40,115 nt of DNA from Caballeronia calidae (GTDB lineage Bacteria; Pseudomonadota; Gammaproteobacteria; Burkholderiales; Burkholderiaceae), in the NCBI RefSeq assembly GCF_900044055.2, contig NZ_FCOX02000064.1:1-40115 (forward strand), read 5' to 3'. Positions 26,486-35,626 of the stretch are shown here, piece by piece. The position numbers and the translations under genes are program-made. A model generated the notes under the pieces. It searched no databases. It was given only the letters and a program-made list of their open reading frames with translations, and was not told the DNA's origin. Within the stretch, counting starts at the first letter, position 1; each line of letters opens with the position of its first letter.

Positions 26486-27427
26486 TCAGCGCTTCACGGC
26501 ATCCCAGAACATGCGGCAGCCCTGCTCCAGGTCAACCGTCGGCCGCCAGCCGGTTTCGGAAGTAATCCGGGCGATGTCGAGGTAGATGGCCTTCACATCG
26601 AACGAGCGGGACGGATGGAAAACGACGTTCGGGACAATACCGGATACTTTCTTGACCACTTCCAGGATATCGATCAGGCTGTGCCCCACGCCGCTGCCGA
26701 CATTGTAGAGATTGAAGCCCGTCCAATTGGCCGCCTGAACGAGCGCCGCCACCGCGTCGTCCACATGGATGTAGTCTCGTATCACCGAGCCGTCGCCCCA
26801 AATTTCGATCGGATCGTTCGCAACGGCCTTGGCGAAGAACGTCGGAATCACTCCATGCACCCCGATGCGCGTCTCGCCCGGGCCGTATGGATTGGCAAGA
26901 CGCAGCACGGCGGCGTTCAACTGCTGTAGCGCGCAGTTGAGCCGCAAATACTGTTCGATCGCGACCTTCACGATGCCGTACGACGAAATCGGCTGTAAAG
27001 GCGCATCCTCGCGAACGGGCACGACGCCTGGATTACCGTAGACGGTGCCGCCCGAAGAAGTGAACACGATCTTATTCACGCCGGCGGCCCGCATTGTCTC
27101 TAACAGGCGCAGCGTACCGAGCAGATTGCTTTCGACATCGTAGATCGGGTTTGCATTCGAGGTACTGGGAATGGTCGTGCTGATGAGGTGATAGACGACA
27201 TCCACGCCGGCGAGCGCGCGGTCGAGACCTGCGCCCGTTGCAAGATCGCCTTGGAAATAGGCCACGCCCTCGCTCGGCTGCGTGCCGCCGTGGCCGCGGT
27301 CGAATACACGCACGTTGGCCCCGCGCGCGAGCAGCGCCCGGACCAAATGGCGCCCGAGAAACCCGTTTCCCCCCATTACAAGCACATTTGGCGCCGGGCT
27401 ACCCCGGCTACCTTCTACTTTGACCAA
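26486..27427 (-). CDS. NAD-dependent epimerase/dehydratase, GalE-like (extended SDR)
   Basis: A 313-residue protein. The start is TTG at 27425-27427, with GGAG seven bases upstream. It has the glycine-rich VMGGNGFLGRHLV motif, the catalytic Ser segment FTSSGGTVYG and the YGIVK catalytic pair (SSYGIVKVAIEQYLRLN). C-terminal RDYIHVDDAVAAL is a hallmark of UDP-sugar epimerases and dehydratases. GalE-like enzymes interconvert UDP-Glc/UDP-Gal or UDP-GlcNAc/UDP-GalNAc, and some are UDP-glucuronate decarboxylases. I cannot fix the substrate. It lies between the GT4 and wzm genes and probably supplies one of the O-antigen sugars. Confidence 0.8.
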   Translation of the reverse strand: MVKVEGSRGSPAPNVLVMGGNGFLGRHLVRALLARGANVRVFDRGHGGTQPSEGVAYFQGDLATGAGLDRALAGVDVVYHLISTTIPSTSNANPIYDVESNLLGTLRLLETMRAAGVNKIVFTSSGGTVYGNPGVVPVREDAPLQPISSYGIVKVAIEQYLRLNCALQQLNAAVLRLANPYGPGETRIGVHGVIPTFFAKAVANDPIEIWGDGSVIRDYIHVDDAVAALVQAANWTGFNLYNVGSGVGHSLIDILEVVKKVSGIVPNVVFHPSRSFDVKAIYLDIARITSETGWRPTVDLEQGCRMFWDAVKR

Positions 27428-27488
27428 CGTTATTCTCCACTGAACCGAGGCGGCGATTTATCCGTCGAACGGACTCGTCGCCGGTGCT

Positions 27489-29183
27489 TTATATCGTAGC
27501 CGGCGCCTCAGCCCAAAGCAGGGCGACGAGACGCTCGACATAAGCGTTCATATCAAAAGCGTCCTGCGCGATACGGCGGTTCTCCGCGCCGACCGCGTCT
27601 CGCAGGTGTGAATCGTGAGCGAGCGCATCGAGGCGCCGCGCCACTTCCGCGACATCGGAGAACGGCGCAACACTGACTTCCCCGTGCGCTGAATCAGCCA
27701 GCACTTCCGGGATTCCGCCGGCGCCTTCGAAGCACAAGACAGGCAGACCGACCGTCATCGCGTCGATCGCGACGTTCGGCAGCGGGTCCATTCTGGATGG
27801 CAACAAGAAAATATCAGCCAGCCCATACAGTTCCTCGAGTCGCGAGGTGACGCCGAACAGTTTCGCATTTCCTCCGGCTCGCTCCAGTTCGCGCATCTGC
27901 ATGCTCAGGCAAGCCGTGTACGAAAGGTCGCTTTCGTTGTCGTGCCCGACCCACACGAAGAGCGTGTTGTCGTCCGGCGCATGACGCCTAAGCGCCAAAC
28001 CGACCGCGAAGAACAGATCGACACCTTTGCGAAACTGGACCGTGCCGGCGCCCAAGACGAGCCGGGGCCTCGGCGTGATCGACTCCAGCAATGCCTTGAC
28101 GCGATCGACGGTGTCCGGCGCCTCTTCGCGATCATCGATGCCGCGCAGGCGCTTCGCTGCTTCGGCCGACTCGGCTTCGCTGGGCGGAATGACCGATTTG
28201 CCCTGACGCAGGAGAACGGCACGCTCGAGCGCCGTTCTCGTGTCATCGTTGATGGCGTCCTCGAGCACGGGCCGCGAAGATACGACGACAACCGACGCCT
28301 GATTGATGGCTTCGTCCGTGCTCGTCCGCGAATGCAAGTAGCTAATGTATTCGTGGACCAGGAAAAGCACCCGCACGCCTTGATCGACGAGCGGCTTCAC
28401 CATCATGCGCGATTCGGTGCTGTTGACGATGGCGTGATCCACCTTCACTCGCTCGCGGATGTCCCGGATAAGGCGCGCCAGCACGACGGCATGACGCATT
28501 TCCGGCTTCTCCAACACGAGCGTTTCACAGCACCCCTGCCTGAAATTTTCAACAAGCGGTCCGCCCGCGAGCAAGATGGCGATGACGTCGGCCCGCGCAG
28601 ACAACTGCTGGCAAATGTTCAGAGCGACGACCGGAGCCCCTGTGCGCGACGCGTCATGTGAGACGACGATCACCTTTGGGCGCGCCGATCCGAACCGGTC
28701 GCCGCGCCACTGACTCGCCACATCCAGGGGATGCGAAGGCCGCCCTTCGGCGCGACCATAGTTAAGGTAGTGATCGAGCGCGGACATGCCGCTCGCCGCC
28801 ACGTCGGGCGCCGCCTCCAGATAAAACTCGGGATCGAAAACCGCAAGCCCGCTCCGTGCCGCACGCTGCTTTTCGAGGTCCTCGGCTTGACCGGTCGCGG
28901 GCGGCTCGGGCGCTCCCTTTCGTCCCTCGGCCTTGCCGAAAAGCACATAGTGTTCGTATGGGTCCACCGCGGCGGCCGCGACGTCCGGATTCGAAGCCAG
29001 GTAAAACTCGGCATCGAAGGACTCGGATTCCTTCGCGCTCAATTCGCCCGCGCTCGCCACGCGGCCTTCCGCGCGCCCGAACTGCACGTAATGCTCCCAG
29101 GGATCCATTCCGCTCGCAGCGACATCGGCGTAGGTCTCCAGGTAAAACTTCGCATCGAATGCTTCACGCAACTTTGGGTCCAA
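27489..29183 (-). CDS. GT4 glycosyltransferase with three N-terminal 33-residue repeats
   Basis: A 564-residue protein. The TTG start at 29181-29183 has AGGGG six bases upstream, and the first in-frame ATG is well inside the repeats. Repeats at 9-41, 56-88 and 116-148 follow a pattern FDxxFYLxxxxDVAxxxxxxxxHYxxxGxAEGR. The body (about 165-560) is GT-B: VIVVSHDASRTGAPVVALN opens the acceptor domain, LVLGAGTVQFRKGVDLFFAV the donor domain, and FLLPSRMDPLPNVAIDAMTV is the GT4 donor-site signature. Similar repeats occur in other bacterial proteins tied to surface glycans; their role is unclear, possibly protein-protein or chain binding. Its upstream gap of 144 bases is the longest within the cluster's central part. 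Confidence 0.82.
   Translation of the reverse strand: MDPKLREAFDAKFYLETYADVAASGMDPWEHYVQFGRAEGRVASAGELSAKESESFDAEFYLASNPDVAAAAVDPYEHYVLFGKAEGRKGAPEPPATGQAEDLEKQRAARSGLAVFDPEFYLEAAPDVAASGMSALDHYLNYGRAEGRPSHPLDVASQWRGDRFGSARPKVIVVSHDASRTGAPVVALNICQQLSARADVIAILLAGGPLVENFRQGCCETLVLEKPEMRHAVVLARLIRDIRERVKVDHAIVNSTESRMMVKPLVDQGVRVLFLVHEYISYLHSRTSTDEAINQASVVVVSSRPVLEDAINDDTRTALERAVLLRQGKSVIPPSEAESAEAAKRLRGIDDREEAPDTVDRVKALLESITPRPRLVLGAGTVQFRKGVDLFFAVGLALRRHAPDDNTLFVWVGHDNESDLSYTACLSMQMRELERAGGNAKLFGVTSRLEELYGLADIFLLPSRMDPLPNVAIDAMTVGLPVLCFEGAGGIPEVLADSAHGEVSVAPFSDVAEVARRLDALAHDSHLRDAVGAENRRIAQDAFDMNAYVERLVALLWAEAPATI
28740..29159 (-). repeat. Three in-gene repeats encoding FDxxFYL...HYxxxGxAEGR modules
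   Basis: Three 33-codon units within the start of the repeat-bearing GT4 gene, spaced by 14 and 27 codons. Each encodes an aromatic/aspartate start (FDAKFYL, FDAEFYL, FDPEFYL), a DVA core and an AEGR end. They are diverged at nucleotide level, so they are old rather than newly amplified. Confidence 0.8.
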
Positions 29184-29327
29184 TCTTCGCCCCTTGATGA
29201 CCGAGTTCGGACCGCAGTTATGCGTCCGCTTTCATTCCACATTCAGGTCCCGCGCGTTCACGCTGAAATTTTACACGGCGCACCCAAACCTCTTTTCCTC
29301 GAACCTCCACGAAAAAACGCTAACCCG

Positions 29328-31106
29328 CTAGTCCAGATATTCCGCGACGCTCACATCACGATTGCGGCTGCTGGCCCAGGCGTCGAAGTTCGTAACCGAG
29401 GCAAGCAGACGGAGCGTGTCGGGCGGCATGTCTTCGAGGAAGGCAAGCAACGGCTTGACTAGCTCCTCGGGGACGGGATCGACTTCGATGCGTCGCAGCA
29501 AATCGCCCGCACGAGCGCCGAATCTCTCGATGCCGCGCAAGATCGACGCCGAGATGCCCGATAACTCGTGCGTCGAGCCGCGCCCCCGATCTTCGATTAC
29601 GCGCAGCGCGCCGTTCGCATCGAAGTCGTAGCCGATCACCGCATGGTGAGGCGCGGAGAAGAACAACTCGACCGCCACGCGGTTCGCGTACACCTTGCCC
29701 GTTATGCGCTTTCCGCACGTCTCGTCCGACAGCATGGAATCCATACGATAAAGCGCTTTGCGCCGAACGCAATCGGGTTGATCCGTCAGGCACATGTAGT
29801 AACCGTAGACGTCGATATCGAGCATGCCCCGCAGTGCCCTTTGCAGCGCCTCCTGGGACGTGCCGTTCCATCCCACGTCGACCAAGGAGACCCGCATGCC
29901 CGGCTTCACGCCGAGTTCGTGAAGATACCTGAAGAGCCCTGCCCGGGCCGCCCGGCACGTCTTGAGGATTTCCCATCGGCTAGCCCAGAGGAAAGTCTTG
30001 AGCCGCTCGACCGTCGCGGGCCCAAGACGCACTTCCGGTCCGAGCCCGATATCGCGCATAACGTTGTCCGCCCAAGGCGTGACACCGATCCGCTCCAGCA
30101 GCTCGAAGGGCGAAAGTTCTTCAGCGCCGGACAGCAGGAACGGCACCGTCTTCTCGAAGTTGGACTCGTCCGTTGCCGCAAGCGTGAGCGCGATACGCGA
30201 GCTTTTGAAATATTCGCAGCGGGGAAACGCACCGGCGTCACCGCGCTTCTCCATCCGCTCGAGCACATAGCCGTCGCGCGACATGAACAAGACGAGATCG
30301 ATCTGGTCGCGCGCGGCGACGCGTTTGATCCAGTGGAGAAAGGCGAGTGCCGCCGGGCCGCCGACCTCGAAGCCCAGCTTCTCGAATGGGTCGGACCCGG
30401 GCAACCCCGGGATAGCGCGGCCGATGGCGAATGCAATGGAGGCCACCGGCGTACCGGCCGCAGGCAATGCAGCCCGGCGGGCGTCGACATAGTGAAATGT
30501 CGACAAGCCTCTCTCTCGCGCGCGCTGAATGTCGGACAGTTCGTTATCTCCGACATGCAGGATCCGCTGGGCGCTCACGCCACATTCGGCGGCGACGATG
30601 TCGAAAAGCTCGCCGCTGTCGCGTTTGGTCGCATTCCGGTGCGAGGAAATGAAGAGCGGAACTTCGGGCAATCCGTATTTCTTCAACAGCGTTTCGAAGA
30701 AATGTTGCGGCAAGTACATGTCCGAGGTGATCACGACGCGCTTGCTGCCGGAGATTTCGTCGAAAAACGTGCGCAGTTCGGGATTGGGCCTTGTCAGTTC
30801 CAGCTCGAGCGCCAATTCAAGGCCGGCGATCTCTTCCGCCGGCAGGTGCAGATCGTCGAAACATGCGTAAATGCCGTCGAGCGTGATCTCTTTCTTGCGC
30901 TCCGCATGCATGACCTGAAATGCTTTTGTCTGAGCCCGCCGGCGCCGCTCGCGAAAGGATGCGATGCCGGTTCGTTCGCCGATGATGTCGAACAGATCCT
31001 CGGGATCGCAAAGAGGCCGTACGAACAGGGTGTCGAAGACGTCGAACGACACGACATCGACGGCATCGGCCGCGTTTCGAAGTTGGGCTAGGAGGTCGAG
31101 TTGCAT
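29328..31106 (-). CDS. HAD-superfamily hydrolase-like protein with long C-terminal region
   Basis: A 592-residue protein. Residues 18-30 (VVSFDVFDTLFVR) form HAD motif I, with the nucleophile Asp22 kept, but Phe in place of the usual second Asp two residues on; ITSDMYLP is motif II and ILHVGDNELSDIQRA is motif III/IV. The C-terminal 350 residues (with LVLFMSRDGYVLERM and VSLVDVGWNGTSQEAL) belong to a COG5610-like group commonly found in polysaccharide clusters. The second part also carries an acidic SRDGY segment reminiscent of HAD, which suggests an internal duplication. The reaction is unknown. The protein sits between the dual GT2 and the repeat-bearing GT4, so a role in chain assembly or sugar phosphate handling is inferred. 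Confidence 0.7.
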   Translation of the reverse strand: MQLDLLAQLRNAADAVDVVSFDVFDTLFVRPLCDPEDLFDIIGERTGIASFRERRRRAQTKAFQVMHAERKKEITLDGIYACFDDLHLPAEEIAGLELALELELTRPNPELRTFFDEISGSKRVVITSDMYLPQHFFETLLKKYGLPEVPLFISSHRNATKRDSGELFDIVAAECGVSAQRILHVGDNELSDIQRARERGLSTFHYVDARRAALPAAGTPVASIAFAIGRAIPGLPGSDPFEKLGFEVGGPAALAFLHWIKRVAARDQIDLVLFMSRDGYVLERMEKRGDAGAFPRCEYFKSSRIALTLAATDESNFEKTVPFLLSGAEELSPFELLERIGVTPWADNVMRDIGLGPEVRLGPATVERLKTFLWASRWEILKTCRAARAGLFRYLHELGVKPGMRVSLVDVGWNGTSQEALQRALRGMLDIDVYGYYMCLTDQPDCVRRKALYRMDSMLSDETCGKRITGKVYANRVAVELFFSAPHHAVIGYDFDANGALRVIEDRGRGSTHELSGISASILRGIERFGARAGDLLRRIEVDPVPEELVKPLLAFLEDMPPDTLRLLASVTNFDAWASSRNRDVSVAEYLD

Positions 31107-31171
31107 AAGTTATCCGAATTCAGTAGTGGCCCGACTCGCCGTCATCGGCGCGAACGGGACCGCTGAAGCCT

Positions 31172-33160
31172 TCAGCCCGCAGGGATTCTGAAATGCACGT
31201 CGCTCGGCGACAGATTCAGGTTGTGGAAGGGATCACGCATGAAGAACCGCGGATGCTTTTCATAGAGGCGACCCCTCTCGCGTACCAGACGTTCGAGTTT
31301 GCGCGGATCGAGGCTGTCGTCACCTCGTGTAAGCGACTCGTGATGAACCAGTTCGACCGACGGGCAGAGCACGTTGTAATACCCCGCTTGGGTAAGCCCG
31401 AAGCAGAGATCGACATCGTTGTAGGCAATCGGGAAACTTTCGTCGAACCGTCCAACGGATTCGAATTTCGCGCGCTCGATCATCAGGCATGCGCCGGTCA
31501 CGGCGAGCCAGTTGTACTCGAGCATGTTGCGCGCGAAAGCCACGGGCGTATCGGCGTCCGCGGCGAGGAAGGCGTGGCCCGGCCCTGCCCCTAAATTCAC
31601 GATGCCGCAGTGTTGCATCAGGCGCGATTTCGGATAAAGCAGCTTCGCTCCGACGGCGCCCACATGCGGCAACTGGGCGTAGCCAGCCATGCGCTCAAGC
31701 CAGTCGGCGGAGATGACCTCGGTGTCGTCGTTCAAGAACACGAGAATTTCACCGCGAGCATGACGCGCGCCTACGTTGTTGATCTCCGAATAGTTGAACG
31801 GAAAGTCATATGAGACCACCGTCACTTGGCTCGTGCCGGCAAGCGCGCGGAGATGGTCGAGCGTCTCCGGCTGCCGCGAACCGTTGTCCATCACGACGAT
31901 TTCGAAATGGCGGTATTCCGTGCCCTTCATGATCGACGCGATGCACTGCGCCAGCACGGCGCCGTTGTCCCGGCTCGGGATGATGATGGAAATGAGTGGC
32001 GTACCCGACAGCGCATATTTGACGCGTGCGTGGCCCGGCAGATTGGGTAGCGGTTCGAGCGCGCCAGCCTGACCGCGGCGTACGAGCGCGGCCTCGCGCG
32101 CGCGCACGCTGGCATCCACGGCGTAAGGTTTCTCCGCGAGATCGGCCGCGACTGAGCCCGGTATCACGCGCCAGTGATAAAGCACTTTTGCAATGTGCAC
32201 GATGCGCGAAGTCTTCTCGGCGATCCGCAGCACGAGGTCCCAGTCCTGCGCCCCGTCATATTCGCTGCGCAGCCCGCCAAGTTCCTCGACGAGCGAGCGC
32301 CGCACGGCTGAGACGTGGCACGTGAACATCGTGCTCATGATCGTATCCGGCGACCAGTCGGGCTTGTAGAACGGAAGAGAAAATTCGCCGGAAGGCAGAA
32401 TCTTGTCTTCGTCGCTGTAGATGAAATCGGCATTCGTAGCGTCGACCGCTTGGGCCAGTTCCCAAAGGCAGTCGGGAGTCAGCTCGTCGTCGTGATCCAA
32501 GAACACGATGTAATCGCCGGATGCTTCCCGGATCCCGGCGTTCGTGGCGCCCGAGATGCCGAGGTTCTGGTCGAGCGCGATGACCTTGACATGATCGCCG
32601 GCAGCTTGCCGCAAGGCCGCGCGCGCAGCCTCGAGCGGACTGTTGTCGTCGACGAGAATCAGTTCGTAGCGTTCATACCATTGCGCCCGAACCGACGACA
32701 GGAGTCGCTGCAACAGCAGCTCCGGCGTGTTGTACGCCGGCACCACGATGCTGAAGAACGGTTGGCAGGAAAGCGCTCGCAAGTGGTCGGGCCGTCGCGG
32801 CGGCACATACGAGTAGCGAAAATTCCGCCAATCGCTCTCCATGCTGTAGGTGCCCGCCTCGGACGCGATCGGGCATGCGCGCAGCGGCGCGCCTAAAGCG
32901 GCTTGTACAGGCTTCGGATTGAACGCGAGATAGGCGGGCTTTATCTGGATCGCCGCACCGAGCACATTCACCGATGCAACACCGCCCAGATGCCGGCGGA
33001 CCTTAAGCATTTTCAAGCGCTGCGGCATCAAGTGCGGCGTCGCGACCCACCACGCGGCCTTCGCTGCCCTTCTCAGCATCCGACGTGACTCGGGCGATAG
33101 CCGCGACAATACGGCCCGCATTGGACGCGAACTCGCCAGCCCTCTCAACTTCTGCTTCAT
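31172..33160 (-). CDS. Two-domain GT2 glycosyltransferase
   Basis: A 662-residue protein with two GT-A domains. The first starts around 134 (FFSIVVPAYNTPELLLQRLL), with its donor site YIVFLDHDDELTPD and IYSDEDKI segment. The second starts around 385 (LISIIIPSRDNGAVLAQCI), with its donor site ILVFLNDDTEVIS. A C-terminal NDVDLCFGLTQAGY stretch is typical of GT2 rhamnosyl- and related transferases. A basic N-terminal 120 residues precede the first domain. Two active sites imply transfer of two sugars in turn or alternation along a polymer. It follows the rhamnosyltransferase gene and precedes the HAD gene in the transcript. Donors probably include dTDP-rhamnose. Confidence 0.85.
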   Translation of the reverse strand: MKQKLRGLASSRPMRAVLSRLSPESRRMLRRAAKAAWWVATPHLMPQRLKMLKVRRHLGGVASVNVLGAAIQIKPAYLAFNPKPVQAALGAPLRACPIASEAGTYSMESDWRNFRYSYVPPRRPDHLRALSCQPFFSIVVPAYNTPELLLQRLLSSVRAQWYERYELILVDDNSPLEAARAALRQAAGDHVKVIALDQNLGISGATNAGIREASGDYIVFLDHDDELTPDCLWELAQAVDATNADFIYSDEDKILPSGEFSLPFYKPDWSPDTIMSTMFTCHVSAVRRSLVEELGGLRSEYDGAQDWDLVLRIAEKTSRIVHIAKVLYHWRVIPGSVAADLAEKPYAVDASVRAREAALVRRGQAGALEPLPNLPGHARVKYALSGTPLISIIIPSRDNGAVLAQCIASIMKGTEYRHFEIVVMDNGSRQPETLDHLRALAGTSQVTVVSYDFPFNYSEINNVGARHARGEILVFLNDDTEVISADWLERMAGYAQLPHVGAVGAKLLYPKSRLMQHCGIVNLGAGPGHAFLAADADTPVAFARNMLEYNWLAVTGACLMIERAKFESVGRFDESFPIAYNDVDLCFGLTQAGYYNVLCPSVELVHHESLTRGDDSLDPRKLERLVRERGRLYEKHPRFFMRDPFHNLNLSPSDVHFRIPAG

Positions 33161-33214
33161 ATCGATTCCAACTCACTCTTGACCGTCGCCAGGAACGGCA
33201 TTCGGCGTACCGGG

Positions 33215-34132
33215 CTATTCGCCGTTCCGACGGAACGGTCCCAACTTATTGATCAGCCCGTGCAACACGCCGCGCGCGATCATTTTGATTTGTTCTACGG
33301 GTTGTCCGGAAAACAGTGGGTAAATCAACGCGCGCACCGGAATCTTGCCGAGTTCGGAGAGCTTCCAGCCAAGCGGCATGTACCGTCGATAAAAAATCAG
33401 CGCGAGCGCGTTGCGGAAAAGGAAGTAATGCCTAAACGCGGAATGCATGGCAAACGTCCTTCCCAGAACGCGCACAGGCTGGTCGCCCAGACTATGCTGC
33501 ATCTTGAGCCACGGCAAGCCGAGCACCGAACACCCAGCGCGTTTCGCCCTCACGCACCACTCGACATCGACGAAATCGATGAAAAGCGATTCGTCCATGC
33601 GCCCCACGACGGGCCATTCCGACAACGCGATGCACGAGCCTGACGCGATCAGGAAATCGACTTCGAGCGGCTCGCTTCCCGCAACCGGTACTCGCGTCAA
33701 ACCCAGCGCGCCGAAACGCACGAACGGCGCGATGCCACCCAAGCGCGGATCGTCATAGGCGGGCCCGACCAAGGCAACGCGGCGCCCTTGATCTCTCAAT
33801 TCCTGGATCGCGCTAACGAGCCCGGCCACCAAATCCGGCGACACCTCGCTATCTTGGTCCAGGAGCAGCCCGTAATCGAAACCGCGCGCAATAAGCGCAT
33901 CGATGCCTTCGTTTTGAGCCGCGGCAATGCCGCGGTTCACGCCGCTTGCGAAGTATTGGATCCGCGGATCGAGCGCCTGCGCGCATGACGCGGCGCCTAT
34001 CTCCACGTCTCGAGGCGTGTTATCCACCACGACGACGAAGATCCAGTCAGCCAGCCGGTTCACGCGTTCGAAGCATACCGTGTCCGGTCGATAGAAAACT
34101 ACGACGGCACCGGCTCGCGAGCGGGCTTCCAC
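33215..34132 (-). CDS. GT2 glycosyltransferase, rhamnosyltransferase-like
   Basis: About 305 residues from a GTG at 34130-34132 (MEARSRAGAVVVFYRPDTVC). The open frame continues upstream antisense-free into rmlD in another frame, but rmlD occupies that DNA, so a start just after the rmlD stop (34152) is preferred; a start codon slightly upstream is possible. The donor motif is YGLLLDQDSEVSPD, with the DQDS form typical of RfbN/rhamnosyltransferase GT2 enzymes. A LFIDFVDVEWCVRAKRAG segment carries the acceptor-side acidic pair of that group. It directly follows the dTDP-rhamnose genes, which supports rhamnose as the donor. Confidence 0.78.
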   Translation of the reverse strand: MEARSRAGAVVVFYRPDTVCFERVNRLADWIFVVVVDNTPRDVEIGAASCAQALDPRIQYFASGVNRGIAAAQNEGIDALIARGFDYGLLLDQDSEVSPDLVAGLVSAIQELRDQGRRVALVGPAYDDPRLGGIAPFVRFGALGLTRVPVAGSEPLEVDFLIASGSCIALSEWPVVGRMDESLFIDFVDVEWCVRAKRAGCSVLGLPWLKMQHSLGDQPVRVLGRTFAMHSAFRHYFLFRNALALIFYRRYMPLGWKLSELGKIPVRALIYPLFSGQPVEQIKMIARGVLHGLINKLGPFRRNGE

Positions 34133-34151
34133 GAATGCGTCGATAACAACC

Positions 34152-35078
34152 TCAAACTCGCGGTGTCGAGGACACGTCGCAGTCGGCCAAACAGAGCGCG
34201 AGCGCGACGCGCCAGTCGGGCTGCCGGATGCCGAAACGCTCGGCAAGTGCTTCGTTCGACATACGTGAATTCTGGGGACGGCGCGCCGGCGTCGGATACT
34301 CGCGCGCCTCGATCGGCACGACGCGCGGCGCGTTCGCGCCCATGGCCATCTCGAAGACCGCACGCGCCAGGTCGTACCAGGACGCCTCGCCCGCTGCCGT
34401 CAGATGATAGATGCCCGAATTCCGCTCCCAATAGTCTGCCTGGCCCGCGCGCAGTCCCGAGGCGACGACATGAGCTGTCGACGTTGCGATCGTGTTTGAC
34501 CACGTCGGCGCGCCGATCTGATCGGCAACGACACGAAGCTCTTCGCGCTCCGCGCCGAGACGCAGCATCGTCCGAACGAAATTCTTGCCGCGGGCTCCGT
34601 ACACCCAGCTCGTCCGGAAGATCAAATGCGTGCCCTGCGCTGCGGCAATGGCGCGCTCTCCGGCGAGTTTGCTAGCGCCGTAGACATTTTTAGGGTCCGT
34701 GGGATCGCTCTCGACATAGGCGCCATCTTGCTTAGCGCCGTCGAAGACATAGTCAGTCGAGTAGTGAATGAGCAGCGCGCCCAGCTTTGCGCACTCCTGC
34801 GCGAGTACGGCCGGCGCATCGCAATTGAGCCTGAACGCTGCGTCGCGGTCGCTTTCGGCCTGATCGACTGCCGTATAGGCTGCCGCGTTGACGACGATCG
34901 CCGGCCGCAGGCTGCGCAGCACCGTGCGGATGGCGTCGAGATCGGCGAGATCGAGCGCTTTACGATGAAGAGCTACGACGCGACCCAGACCTTGCATGGT
35001 TCGCGCAAGCTCGAAGCCGACTTGACCGTTAGCCCCGGTGATCAGAATAGTGCGCTGATCGTTCACGGCACCACTCAT
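34152..35078 (-). CDS. rmlD: dTDP-4-dehydrorhamnose reductase
   Basis: A 308-residue protein, the last step of dTDP-L-rhamnose synthesis (NAD(P)H-dependent reduction of dTDP-6-deoxy-L-lyxo-4-hexulose). The ATG at 35076-35078 has GGAGGTG a few bases upstream and overlaps the rmlC stop (ATGA). Motifs: ILITGANGQVGFELAR at the start, AAYTAVDQAE near residue 65, the STDYVFDG segment and the YGASKLAGE catalytic Tyr/Lys. The length is normal for the family. The longer frame upstream is out of register with rmlC. Confidence 0.95.
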   Translation of the reverse strand: MSGAVNDQRTILITGANGQVGFELARTMQGLGRVVALHRKALDLADLDAIRTVLRSLRPAIVVNAAAYTAVDQAESDRDAAFRLNCDAPAVLAQECAKLGALLIHYSTDYVFDGAKQDGAYVESDPTDPKNVYGASKLAGERAIAAAQGTHLIFRTSWVYGARGKNFVRTMLRLGAEREELRVVADQIGAPTWSNTIATSTAHVVASGLRAGQADYWERNSGIYHLTAAGEASWYDLARAVFEMAMGANAPRVVPIEAREYPTPARRPQNSRMSNEALAERFGIRQPDWRVALALCLADCDVSSTPRV

Positions 35079-35626
35079 ACAAACACCTCCGCTTCCGACA
35101 GCCTCTTCCCCGCCGCATCCTTCGCCGCGAGCATTGGCTCGAAATCGATGGGCCATTCGATGCCGATATCCGTATCGTTCCAGACGATGCTGCGCTCGTG
35201 CGCCTGGTACCAGTAATCCGTCGTCTTGTAGAGGAACTGCGCGCTCTCTGACAGCACGACAAAGCCATGCGCAAAGCCCGGCGGCATCCACAATTGCCGA
35301 TGATTCTCTTCCGAGAGATTCACGCCCACCCACTTCCCGAAGTTAGGCGAGCTCTTTCGAATATCCACGGCGACATCGAACACTTCGCCTTCGACGACGC
35401 GCACGAGCTTGCCCTGCGCATGCTGAATCTGATAGTGCAGTCCGCGCAGCACGCCTCTCGCCGAACGCGAGTGATTGTCCTGGACGAACTCGACGCCGCC
35501 TTCCACATGCTCCGCGAATTCGCGCGCGTTGAAGCTCTCGTAGAAGAAACCCCGCGCATCGCCGAAAACCTTCGGCTCTACGATCTTGACTTCGGGCAGC
35601 GCCGTAGCGGTTACTTGGATGGCCAT
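35075..35626 (-). CDS. rmlC: dTDP-4-dehydrorhamnose 3,5-epimerase
   Basis: A 183-residue cupin-fold enzyme. It starts MAIQVTATALPEVKIVEPKV at the ATG 35624-35626, overlapping rmlA by 16 bases. Motifs: DARGFFYESFNAREF, the DNHSRSARGVLRGLHYQIQ stretch with the catalytic His, LVRVVEGEVFDVAVDIR and PPGFAHGFVVLSE; KTTDYWYQAHERSI carries the conserved Tyr. It epimerises C3 and C5 of dTDP-4-keto-6-deoxyglucose. The open frame that extends far upstream is only the shadow of rmlA in another frame. Confidence 0.96.
   Translation of the reverse strand: MAIQVTATALPEVKIVEPKVFGDARGFFYESFNAREFAEHVEGGVEFVQDNHSRSARGVLRGLHYQIQHAQGKLVRVVEGEVFDVAVDIRKSSPNFGKWVGVNLSEENHRQLWMPPGFAHGFVVLSESAQFLYKTTDYWYQAHERSIVWNDTDIGIEWPIDFEPMLAAKDAAGKRLSEAEVFV

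Noticed and set aside
28820..29130. Nucleotide tandem repeat or recent duplication
   Set aside because: The repetition is at protein level with diverged codons, so it is explained by the repeated modules of the GT4 protein.
29568..31091. 507-residue plus-strand open frame opposite the HAD-like gene
   Set aside because: Antisense shadow of a high-GC gene; no start signal, no family resemblance and an Arg/His-rich composition typical of shadows.
34133..34363. Upstream extension of the rhamnosyltransferase-like GT2 gene
   Set aside because: It would overlap the rmlD 3' end by over 200 bases in another frame; the family match begins after the rmlD stop.
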